From NCBI GenBank assembly GCA_949987565.1, contig OX465103.1, positions 12,605,145 to 12,669,144 of the forward strand: a stretch of 64,000 nt of DNA. The letters are read 5' to 3'. Origin of the DNA: Luidia sarsii. Lineage: Eukaryota; Echinodermata; Asteroidea; Paxillosida; Luidiidae. This document shows, piece after piece, positions 27,385-38,334 of this stretch (positions are counted from its first letter, which is position 1; each line of letters begins with the position of its first letter). The position numbers and the translations under genes are program-made. Under the pieces are notes generated by a model, which was not told where the DNA came from, searched no databases, and saw only the letters and a list, made by a program, of their open reading frames with translations.

Positions 27385-27439
27385 GTCAGATCCATGTCAG
27401 AGGGCTCTCAGATACCTGAGGAGTCATTTTCAGAGAAAT
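27385..27439 (+). repeat. Degenerate 11-bp sub-repeats inside the monomer (example copy)
   Basis: Five consecutive 11-mers can be laid out here: GTCAGATCCAT, GTCAGAGGGCT, CTCAGATACCT, GAGGAGTCATT and TTCAGAGAAAT. Four of the five begin with a pyrimidine- or G-flanked TCAGA at exactly 0, 11, 22 and 44 bp. The same arrangement recurs in almost every monomer. A fifth TCAGA and one inverted TCTGA occur elsewhere in the unit but out of this phase. By composition alone a given pentamer is expected well under once in 186 bp. Confidence 0.8.
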
Positions 27440-27516
27440 ATGGGAAAAGTGATTTTGGGTCAAAAACTGAAAAAGCTGACAGGAGCGGACCTGTCGAACA
27501 TGTCAGAAATTGGGCC

Positions 27517-27532
27517 AAAAATCTAGATTTTT
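27517..27532. repeat. 16-bp perfect palindrome AAAAATCTAGATTTTT (example copy)
   Basis: The sequence equals its own reverse complement and is centred on an XbaI site (TCTAGA). It exists only in monomers of the CTAGA class. Units with GTAGA, CTTGA or the T9 tract at this position lose it. The site therefore marks a subset of monomers in a class-specific order along the array. Confidence 0.9.
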
Positions 27533-27546
27533 TGAGGGGGCCAAAA

Positions 27547-27732
27547 ATGACTTCAACTGGTCTACTGAAAGTCAGATCCATGTCAGAGGGCTCTCAGATA
27601 CCTGAGGAGTCATTTTCAGAGAAATATGGGAAAAGTGATTTTGGGTCAAAAACTGAAAAATCTGACAGGAGCGGACCTGTCGAACATGTCAGAAATTGGG
27701 CCAAAAATCTTGATTTTTTGAGGGGGCCAAAA
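27547..27732 (+). repeat. Representative 186-bp monomer
   Basis: This unit is close to consensus and shows the internal landmarks. From 27571 to 27625 it contains 11-bp sub-repeats carrying TCAGA. At 27593-27606 is a small hairpin, CTCAG-ATAC-CTGAG. At 27661-27667 and 27687-27693 the 7-mers TCTGACA and TGTCAGA form an inverted pair. Nested inside is GACAGG-AGCGGA-CCTGTC (27664-27681). Near the end are GGGCCAAAAAT and a second copy of the same 11-mer 26 bp downstream, which crosses into the next unit. Monomer classes differ at a few diagnostic sites. These are CCG/CTG/TAC after GGTCTA, TCAAAAACTG/TCGAAAACTG/TCGAAGACGG, AGTGAT/AGCGAT, TCTGAC/GCTGAC, CATGTC/CATTTC, and the CTAGA/GTAGA/CTTGA/CCTTTTTTTTT segment. 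Confidence 0.93.
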
Positions 27733-29964
27733 ATGACTTCAACTGGTCTACCGAAAGTCAGATCCATGTCAGAGGGCTCTCAGATACCTGAGGAGTCATT
27801 TTCAGAGAAATATGGGAAAAGTGATTTTGGGTCGAAAACTGAAAAATCTGACAGGAGCGGACCTGTCGAACATGTCAGAAATGGGGTCAAAAATCCTTTT
27901 TTTTTGAGGGGGCCAAAAATGACTTCAACTGGTCTACCGAAAGTCAGATCCATGTCAGAGGGCTCTCAGATACCTGAGGAGTCATTTTCAGAGAAATATG
28001 GGAAAAGCGATTTTGGGTCAAAAACTGAAAAATCTGACAGGAGCGGACCTGTCGAACATTTCAGAAATTGGGCCAAAAATCTAGATTTTTTGAGGGGGCC
28101 AAAAATGATTTCAACTGGTCTACCGAAAGTCAGATCCATGTCAGAGGGCTCTCAGATACCTGAGGAGTCATTTTCAGAGAAATATGGGAAAAGTGATTTT
28201 GGGTCGAAGACGGAAAAATCTGACAGGAGCGGACCTGTCGAACATGTCAGAAATTGGGCCAAAAATGTAGATTTTTTGAGGGGGCCAAAAATGACTTCAA
28301 CTGGTCTACTGAAAGTCAGATCCATGTCAGAGGGCTCTCAGATACCTGAGGAGTCATTTTCAGAGAAATATGGGAAAAGTGATTTTGGGTCAAAAACTGA
28401 AAAATCTGACAGGAGCGGACCTGTCGAACATGTCAGAAATTGGTCCAAAAATCTAGATTTTTTGAGGGGGCCAAAAATGACTTCAACTGGTCTACCGAAA
28501 GTTAGATCCATGTCAGAGGGCTCTCAGATACCTGAGGAGTCATTTTCAGAGAAATATGGGAAAAGTGATTTTGGGTCGAAGACGGATAAATCTGACAGGA
28601 GCGGACCTGTCGAACATGTCAGAAATTGGGCCAAAAATCTAGATTTTTTGAGGGGGCCAAAAATGACTTCAACTGGTCTACCGAAAGTTAGATCCATGTC
28701 AGAGGGCTCTCAGATACCTGAGGAGTCATTTTCAGAGAAATATGGGAAAAGTGATTTTGGGTCGAAGACGGAAAAATCTGACAGGAGCGGACCTGTCGAA
28801 CATTTCAGAAATTGGGCCAAAAATGTAGATTTTTTGAGGGGGCCAAAAATGATTTTAACTGGTCTACTGAAAGTCAGATCCATGTCAGAGGGCTCTCAGA
28901 TACCTGAGGAGTCATTTTCAGAGAAATATGGGAAAAGTGATTTTGGGTCAAAAACTGAAAAAGCTGACAGGAGCGGACCTGTCGAACATGTCAGAAATTG
29001 GGCCAAAAATCTAGATTTTTTGAGGGGGCCAAAAATGACTTCAACTGGTCTACTGAAAGTCAGATCCATGTCAGAGGGCTCTCAGATACCTAAGGAGTCA
29101 TTTTCAGAGAAATATGGGAAAAGTGATTTTGGGTCGAAAACTGAAAAATCTGACAGGAGCGGACCTGTCGAACATGTCAGAAATGGGGTCAAAAATCCTT
29201 TTTTTTTGAGGGGGCCAAAAATGACTTCAACTGGTCTACCGAAAGTCAGATCCATGTCAGAGGGCTCTCAGATACCTGAGGAGTCATTTTCAGAGAAATA
29301 TGGGAAAAGCGATTTTGGGTCAAAAACTGAAAAATCTGACAGGAGCGGACCTGTCGAACATTTCAGAAATTGGGCCAAAAATCTAGATTTTTTGAGGGGG
29401 CCAAAAATGACTTCAACTGGTCTACCGAAAGTCAGATCCATGTCAGAGGGCTCTCAGATACCTGAGGAGTCATTTTCAGAGAAATATGGGAAAAGTGATT
29501 TTGGGTCGAAGACGGAAAAATCTGACAGGAGCGGACCTGTCGAACATGTCAGAAATTGGGCCAAAAATGTAGATTTTTTGAGGGGGCCAAAAATGACTTC
29601 AACTGGTCTACTGAAAGTCAGATCCATGTCAGAGGGCTCTCAGATACCTGAGGAGTCATTTTCAGAGAAATATGGGAAAAGTGATTTTGGGTCAAAAACT
29701 GAAAAATCTGACAGGAGCGGACCTGTCGAACATGTCAGAAATTGGGCCAAAAATCTAGATTTTTTGAGGGGGCCAAAAATGACTTCAACTGGTCTACCGA
29801 AAGTTAGATCCATGTCAGAGGGCTCTCAGATACCTGAGGAGTCATTTTCAGAGAAATATGGGAAAAGTGATTTTGGGTCAAAAACTGAAAAAGCTGACAG
29901 GAGCGGACCTGTCGAACATGTCAGAAATTGGGCCAAAAATCTAGATTTTTAGAGGGGGCCAAAA

Positions 29965-32900
29965 ATGACTTCAACTGGTCTACTGAAAGTCAGATCCATG
30001 TCAGAGGGCTCTCAGATACCTGAGGAGTCATTTTCAGAGAAATATGGGAAAAGTGATTTGGGGTCAAAAACTGAAAAATCTGACAGGAGCGGACCTGTCG
30101 AACATGTCAGAAATTGGGCCAAAAATCTAGAATTTTTGAGGGGGCCAAAAATGACTTCAACTGGTCTATACAAAGTCAGATCCATGTCAGAGGGCTCTCA
30201 GATACCTGAGGAGTCATTTTCAGAGATATATGGGAAAAGTGATTTTGGGTCGAAGACGGAAAAATCTGACAGGAGCGGACCTGTCGAACATGTCAGAAAT
30301 TGGGCCAAAAATGTAGATTTTTTGAGGGGGCCAAAAATGATTTTAACTGGTCTACTGAAAGTCAGATCCATGTCAGAGGGCTCTCAGATACCTGAGGAGT
30401 CATTTTCAGAGAAATATAGGAAAAGTGATTTTGGGTTGAAGACGGAAAAATCTGACAGGAGCGGACCTGTCGAACATGTCAGAAATTGGGCCAAAAATGT
30501 AGATTTTTTGAGGGGGCCAAAAATGATTTTAACTGGTCTACTGAAAGTCAGATCCATGTCAGAGGGCTCTCAGATACCTGAGGAGTCATTTTCAGAGAAA
30601 TATGGGAAAAGTGATTTTGGGTCAAAAACTGAAAAAGCTGACAGGAGCGGACCTGTCGAACATGTCAGAAATTGGGCCAAAAATCTAGATTTTTTGAGGG
30701 GGCCAAAAATGACTTCAACTGGTCTACTGAAAGTCAGATCCATGTCAGAGGGCTCTCAGATACCTGAGGAGTCATTTTCAGAGAAATATGGGAAAAGTGA
30801 TTTTGGGTCAAAAACTGAAAAATCTGACAGGAGCGGACCTGTCGAACATGTCAGAAATTGGGCCAAAAATCTTGATTTTTTGAGGGGGCCAAAAATGACT
30901 TCAACTGGTCTACCGAAAGTCAGATCCATGTCAGAGGGCTCTCAGATACCTGAGGAGTCATTTTCAGAGAAATATGGGAAAAGTGATTTTGGGTCGAAAA
31001 CTGAAAAATCTGACAGGAGCGGACCTGTCGAACATGTCAGAAATGGGGTCAAAAATCCTTTTTTTTTGAGGGGGCCAAAAATGACTTCAACTGGTCTACC
31101 GAAAGTCAGATCCATGTCAGAGGGCTCTCAGATACCTGAGGAGTCATTTTCAGAGAAATATGGGAAAAGCGATTTTGGGTCAAAAACTGAAAAATCTGAC
31201 AGGAGCGGACCTGTCGAACATTTCAGAAATTGGGCCAAAAATCTAGATTTTTTGAGGGGGCCAAAAATGATTTCAACTGGTCTACCGAAAGTCAGATCCA
31301 TGTCAGAGGGCTCTCAGATACCTGAGGAGTCATTTTCAGAGAAATATGGGAAAAGTGATTTTGGGTCGAAGACGGAAAAATCTGACAGGAGCGGACCTGT
31401 CGAACATGTCAGAAATTGGGCCAAAAATGTAGATTTATTGAGGGGGCCAAAAATGACTTCAACTGGTCTACTGAAAGTCAGATCCATGTCAGAGGGCTCT
31501 CAGATACCTGAGGAGTCATTTTCAGAGAAATATGGGAAAAGTGATTTTGGGTCAAAAACTGAAAAATCTGACAGGAGCGGACCTGTCGAACATGTCAGAA
31601 ATTGGTCCAAAAATCTAGATTTTTTGAGGGGGCCAAAAATGACTTCAACTGGTCTACCGAAAGTTAGATCCATGTCAGAGGGCTCTCAGATACCTGAGGA
31701 GTCATTTTCAGAGAAATATGGGAAAAGTGATTTTGGGTCGAAGACGGATAAATCTGACAGGAGCGGACCTGTCGAACATGTCAGAAATTGGGCCAAAAAT
31801 CTAGATTTTTTGAGGGGGCCAAAAATGACTTCAACTGGTCTACCGAAAGTTAGATCCATGTCAGAGGGCTCTCAGATACCTGAGGAGTCATTTTCAGAGA
31901 AATATGGGAAAAGTGATTTTGGGTCGAAGACGGAAAAATCTGACAGGAGCGGACCTGTCGAACATTTCAGAAATTGGGCCAAAAATGTAGATTTTTTGAG
32001 GGGGCCAAAAATGATTTTAACTGGTCTACTGAAAGTCAGATCCATGTCAGAGGGCTCTCAGATACCTGAGGAGTCATTTTCAGAGAAATATGGGAAAAGT
32101 GATTTTGGGTCAAAAACTGAAAAAGCTGACAGGAGCGGACCTGTCGAACATGTCAGAAATTGGGCCAAAAATCTAGATTTTTTGAGGGGGCCAAAAATGA
32201 CTTCAACTGGTCTACTGAAAGTCAGATCCATGTCAGAGGGCTCTCAGATACCTGAGGAGTCATTTTCAGAGAAATATGGGAAAAGTGATTTTGGGTCAAA
32301 AACTGAAAAATCTGACAGGAGCGGACCTGTCGAACATGTCAGAAATTGGGCCAAAAATCTTGATTTTTTGAGGGGGCCAAAAATGACTTCAACTGGTCTA
32401 CCGAAAGTCAGATCCATGTCAGAGGGCTCTCAGATACCTAAGGAGTCATTTTCAGAGAAATATGGGAAAAGTGATTTTGGGTCGAAAACTGAAAAATCTG
32501 ACAGGAGCGGACCTGTCGAACATGTCAGAAATGGGGTCAAAAATCCTTTTTTTTTGAGGGGGCCAAAAATGACTTCAACTGGTCTACCGAAAGTCAGATC
32601 CATGTCAGAGGGCTCTCAGATACCTGAGGAGTCATTTTCAGAGAAATATGGGAAAAGCGATTTTGGGTCAAAAACTGAAAAATCTGACAGGAGCGGACCT
32701 GTCGAACATTTCAGAAATTGGGCCAAAAATCTAGATTTTTTGAGGGGGCCAAAAATGACTTCAACTGGTCTACCGAAAGTCAGATCCATGTCAGAGGGCT
32801 CTCAGATACCTGAGGAGTCATTTTCAGAGAAATATGGGAAAAGTGATTTTGGGTCGAAGACGGAAAAATCTGACAGGAGCGGACCTGTCGAACATGTCAG

Positions 32901-33312
32901 AAATTGGGCCAAAAATGTAGATTTTTTGAGGGGGCCAAAAATGACTTCAACTGGTCTACTGAAAGTCAGATCCATGTCAGAGGGCTCTCAGATACCTGAG
33001 GAGTCATTTTCAGAGAAATATGGGAAAAGTGATTTTGGGTCAAAAACTGAAAAATCTGACAGGAGCGGACCTGTCGAACATGTCAGAAATTGGGCCAAAA
33101 ATCTAGATTTTTTGAGGGGGCCAAAAATGACTTCAACTGGTCTACCGAAAGTTAGATCCATGTCAGAGGGCTCTCAGATACCTGAGGAGTCATTTTCAGA
33201 GAAATATGGGAAAAGTGATTTTGGGTCAAAAACTGAAAAAGCTGACAGGAGCGGACCTGTCGAACATGTCAGAAATTGGGCCAAAAATCTAGATTTTTAG
33301 AGGGGGCCAAAA
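29965..33312 (+). repeat. HOR copy, 18 monomers, header monomers 1 and 2 fused
   Basis: The first monomer begins like header monomer 1 (CTACTGAAAG) and ends like header monomer 2 (GATTTGGGG, CTAGAATTT), so one monomer has been lost by in-register exchange. Relative to the previous copy one monomer is gained near 32206-32400, where the unit with TACCTAAGG is split into two. The total is again 18. Open frame of 1111 codons, TAG at 33298-33300. A private GATTTATTG is at about 31431. Confidence 0.88.
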
Positions 33313-35916
33313 ATGACTTCAACTGGTCTACTGAAAGTCAGATCCATGTCAGAGGGCTCTCAGATACCTGAGGAGTCATTTTCAGAGAAATATGGGAAAA
33401 GTGATTTTGGGTCGAAGACGGAAAAATCTGACAGGAGCGGACCTGTCGAACATGTCAGAAATTGGGCCAAAAATGTAGATTTTTTGAGGGGGCCAAAAAT
33501 GACTTCAACTGGTCTACCGAAAGTCAGATCCATGTCAGAGGGCTCTCAGATACTTGAGGAGTCATTTTCAGAGAAATATGGGAAAAGTGATTTGGGGTCA
33601 AAAACTGAAAAATCTGACAGGAGCGGACCTGTCGAACATGTCAGAAATTGGGCCAAAAATCTAGAATTTTTGAGGGGGCCAAAAATGACTTCAACTGGTC
33701 TATACAAAGTCAGATCCATGTCAGAGGGCTCTCAGATACCTGAGGAGTCATTTTCAGAGATATATGGGAAAAGTGATTTTGGGTCGAAGACGGAAAAATC
33801 TGACAGGAGCGGACCTGTCGAACATGTCAGAAATTGGGCCAAAAATGTAGATTTTTTGAGGGGGCCAAAAATGATTTTAACTGGTCTACTGAAAGTCAGA
33901 TCCATGTCAGAGGGCTCTCAGATACCTGAGGAGTCATTTTCAGAGAAATATAGGAAAAGTGATTTTGGGTTGAAGACGGAAAAATCTGACAGGAGCGGAC
34001 CTGTCGAACATGTCAGAAATTGGGCCAAAAATGTAGATTTTTTGAGGGGGCCAAAAATGATTTTAACTGGTCTACTGAAAGTCAGATCCATGTCAGAGGG
34101 CTCTCAGATACCTGAGGAGTCATTTTCAGAGAAATATGGGAAAAGTGATTTTGGGTCAAAAACTGAAAAAGCTGACAGGAGCGGACCTGTCGAACATGTC
34201 AGAAATTGGGCCAAAAATCTAGATATTTTGAGGGGGCCAAAAATGACTTCAACTGGTCTACTGAAAGTCAGATCCATGTCAGAGGGCTCTCAGATACCTG
34301 AGGAGTCATTTTCAGAGAAATATGGGAAAAGTGATTTTGGGTCAAAAACTGAAAAATCTGACAGGAGCGGACCTGTCGAACATGTCAGAAATTGGGCCAA
34401 AAATCTTGATTTTTTGAGGGGGCCAAAAATGACTTCAACTGGTCTACCGAAAGTCAGATCCATGTCAGAGGGCTCTCAGATACCTGAGGAGTCATTTTCA
34501 GAGAAATATGGGAAAAGTGATTTTGGGTCGAAAACTGAAAAATCTGACAGGAGCGGACCTGTCGAACATGTCAGAAATGGGGTCAAAAATCCTTTTTTTT
34601 TGAGGGGGCCAAAAATGACTTCAACTGGTCTACCGAAAGTCAGATCCATGTCAGAGGGCTCTCAGATACCTGAGGAGTCATTTTCAGAGAAATATGGGAA
34701 AAGCGATTTTGGGTCAAAAACTGAAAAATCTGACAGGAGCGGACCTGTCGAACATTTCAGAAATTGGGCCAAAAATCTAGATTTTTTGAGGGGGCCAAAA
34801 ATGATTTCAACTGGTCTACCGAAAGTCAGATCCATGTCAGAGGGCTCTCAGATACCTGAGGAGTCATTTTCAGAGAAATATGGGAAAAGTGATTTTGGGT
34901 CGAAGACGGAAAAATCTGACAGGAGCGGACCTGTCGAACATGTCAGAAATTGGGCCAAAAATGTAGATTTTTTGAGGGGGCCAAAAATGACTTCAACTGG
35001 TCTACTGAAAGTCAGATCCATGTCAGAGGGCTCTCAGATACCTGAGGAGTCATTTTCAGAGAAATATGGGAAAAGTGATTTTGGGTCAAAAACTGAAAAA
35101 TCTGACAGGAGCGGACCTGTCGAACATGTCAGAAATTGGTCCAAAAATCTAGATTTTTTGAGGGGGCCAAAAATGACTTCAACTGGTCTACCGAAAGTTA
35201 GATCCATGTCAGAGGGCTCTCAGATACCTGAGGAGTCATTTTCAGAGAAATATGGGAAAAGTGATTTTGGGTCGAAGACGGATAAATCTGACAGGAGCGG
35301 ACCTGTCGAACATGTCAGAAATTGGGCCAAAAATCTAGATTTTTTGAGGGGGCCAAAAATGACTTCAACTGGTCTACCGAAAGTTAGATCCATGTCAGAG
35401 GGCTCTCAGATACCTGAGGAGTCATTTTCAGAGAAATATGGGAAAAGTGATTTTGGGTCGAAGACGGAAAAATCTGACAGGAGCGGACCTGTCGAACATG
35501 TCAGAAATTGGGCCAAAAATGTAGATTTTTTGAGGGGGCCAAAAATGACTTCAACTGGTCTACTGAAAGTCAGATCCATGTCAGAGGGCTCTCAGATACC
35601 TGAGGAGTCATTTTCAGAGAAATATGGGAAAAGTGATTTTGGGTCAAAAACTGAAAAATCTGACAGGAGCGGACCTGTCGAACATGTCAGAAATTGGGCC
35701 AAAAATCTAGATTTTTTGAGGGGGCCAAAAATGACTTCAACTGGTCTACCGAAAGTTAGATCCATGTCAGAGGGCTCTCAGATACCTGAGGAGTCATTTT
35801 CAGAGAAATATGGGAAAAGTGATTTTGGGTCAAAAACTGAAAAAGCTGACAGGAGCGGACCTGTCGAACATGTCAGAAATTGGGCCAAAAATCTAGATTT
35901 TTAGAGGGGGCCAAAA
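33313..35916 (+). repeat. HOR copy, 14 monomers (2604 bp)
   Basis: The full header is present, with a private TACTTGAGG near 33553 and GATATTTTG near 34221. Monomers corresponding to positions 12-15 of the 18-monomer copy are missing. The open frame of 863 codons ends in TAG at 35902-35904. The length is an exact multiple of 186. Confidence 0.88.
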
Positions 35917-38334
35917 ATGACTTCAACTGGTCTACTGAAAGTCAGATCCATGTCAGAGGGCTCTCAGATACCTGAGGAGTCATTTTCAGAGAAATATGGG
36001 AAAAGTGATTTTGGGTCGAAGACGGAAAAATCTGACAGGAGCGGACCTGTCGAACATGTCAGAAATTGGGCCAAAAATGTAGATTTTTTGAGGGGGCCAA
36101 AAATGACTTCAACTGGTCTACCGAAAGTCAGATCCATGTCAGAGGGCTCTCAGATACCTGAGGAGTCATTTTCAGAGAAATATGGGAAAAGTGATTTGGG
36201 GTCAAAAACTGAAAAATCTGACAGGAGCGGACATGTCGAACATGTCAGAAATTGGGCCAAAAATCTAGAATTTTTGAGGGGGCCAAAAATGACTTCAACT
36301 GGTCTATACAAAGTCAGATCCATGTCAGAGGGCTCTCAGATACCTGAGGAGTCATTTTCAGAGATATATGGGAAAAGTGATTTTGGGTCGAAGACGGAAA
36401 AATCTGACAGGAGCGGACCTGTCGAACATGTCAGAAATTGGGCCAAAAATGTAGATTTTTTGAGGGGGCCAAAAATGATTTTAACTGGTCTACTGAAAGT
36501 CAGATCCATGTCAGAGGGCTCTCAGATACCTGAGGAGTCATTTTCAGAGAAATATAGGAAAAGTGATTTTGGGTTGAAGACGGAAAAATCTGACAGGAGC
36601 GGACCTGTCGAACATGTCAGAAATTGGGCCAAAAATGTAGATTTTTTGAGGGGGCCAAAAATGATTTTAACTGGTCTACTGAAAGTCAGATCCATGTCAG
36701 AGGGCTCTCAGATACCTGAGGAGACATTTTCAGAGAAATATGGGAAAAGTGATTTTGGGTCAAAAACTGAAAAAGCTGTCAGGAGCGGACCTGTCGAACA
36801 TGTCAGAAATTGGGCCAAAAATCTAGATATTTTGAGGGGGCCAAAAATGACTTCAACTGGTCTACTGAAAGTCAGATCCATGTCAGAGGGCTCTCAGATA
36901 CCTGAGGAGTCATTTTCAGAGAAATATGGGAAAAGTGATTTTGGGTCAAAAACTGAAAAATCTGACAGGAGCGGACCTGTCGAACATGTCAGAAATTGGG
37001 CCAAAAATCTTGATTTTTTGAGGGGGCCAAAAATGACTTCAACTGGTCTACCGAAAGTCAGATCCATGTCAGAGGGCTCTCAGATACCTGAGGAGTCATT
37101 TTCAGAGAAATATGGGAAAAGTGATTTTGGGTCGAAAACTGAAAAATCTGACAGGAGCGGACCTGTCGAACATGTCAGAAATGGGGTCAAAAATCCTTTT
37201 TTTTTGAGGGGGCCAAAAATGACTTCAACTGGTCTACCGAAAGTCAGATCCATGTCAGAGGGCTCTCAGATACCTGAGGAGTCATTTTCAGAGAAATATG
37301 GGAAAAGCGATTTTGGGTCAAAAACTGAAAAATCTGACAGGAGCGGACCTGTCGAACATTTCAGAAATTGGGCCAAAAATCTAGATTTTTTGAGGGGGCC
37401 AAAAATGATTTCAACTGGTCTACCGAAAGTCAGATCCATGTCAGAGGGCTCTCAGATACCTGAGGAGTCATTTTCAGAGAAATATGGGAAAAGTGATTTT
37501 GGGTCGAAGACGGAAAAATCTGACAGGAGCGGACCTGTCGAACATGTCAGAAATTGGGCCAAAAATGTAGATTTTTTGAGGGGGCCAAAAATGACTTCAA
37601 CTGGTCTACTGAAAGTCAGATCCATGTCAGAGGGCTCTCAGATACCTGAGGAGTCATTTTCAGAGAAATATGGGAAAAGTGATTTTGGGTCAAAAACTGA
37701 AAAATCTGACAGGAGCGGACCTGTCGAACATGTCAGAAATTGGTCCAAAAATCTAGATTTTTTGAGGGGGCCAAAAATGACTTCAACTGGTCTACCGAAA
37801 GTTAGATCCATGTCAGAGGGCTCTCAGATACCTGAGGAGTCATTTTCAGAGAAATATGGGAAAAGTGATTTTGGGTCGAAGACGGATAAATCTGACAGGA
37901 GCGGACCTGTCGAACATGTCAGAAATTGGGCCAAAAATCTAGATTTTTTGAGGGGGCCAAAAATGACTTCAACTGGTCTACTGAAAGTCAGATCCATGTC
38001 AGAGGGCTCTCAGATACCTGAGGAGTCATTTTCAGAGAAATATGGGAAAAGTGATTTTGGGTCAAAAACTGAAAAATCTGACAGGAGCGGACCTGTCGAA
38101 CATGTCAGAAATTGGGCCAAAAATCTAGATTTTTTGAGGGGGCCAAAAATGACTTCAACTGGTCTACCGAAAGTTAGATCCATGTCAGAGGGCTCTCAGA
38201 TACCTGAGGAGTCATTTTCAGAGAAATATGGGAAAAGTGATTTTGGGTCAAAAACTGAAAAAGCTGACAGGAGCGGACCTGTCGAACATGTCAGAAATTG
38301 GGCCAAAAATCTAGATTTTTAGAGGGGGCCAAAA
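35917..38334 (+). repeat. HOR copy, 13 monomers (2418 bp)
   Basis: The full header is present, with GAGACATTTTC near 36721 and GCTGTCAGG near 36775 in header monomer 5. Both are shared with the next block (39141, 39193), and GATATTTTG is shared with the previous one. One more monomer is lost than in 33313-35916. The open frame of 801 codons ends in TAG at 38320-38322. Confidence 0.88.

Larger units (their letters stand above)
26617..29964 (+). repeat. HOR copy, 18 monomers (3348 bp)
   Basis: It has the same five-monomer header as 22339-26616, including the rare GATTATTTG in monomer 3. The middle then differs. It introduces the TTGGTCC unit (near 28440) followed by a unit with GACGGATAAATC, markers not present upstream. 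The GAGGGCCCTCAG marker is lost. The open frame of 1111 codons ends in TAG at 29950-29952. Confidence 0.9.

Noticed and set aside
27661..27693. CENP-B box on the minus strand near GTTCGACAG
   Set aside because: Against the core NTTCGNNNNANNCGGGN it matches TTCG and the following CG but not the central A or the last two G. With 6 of 9 core positions this is not convincing.
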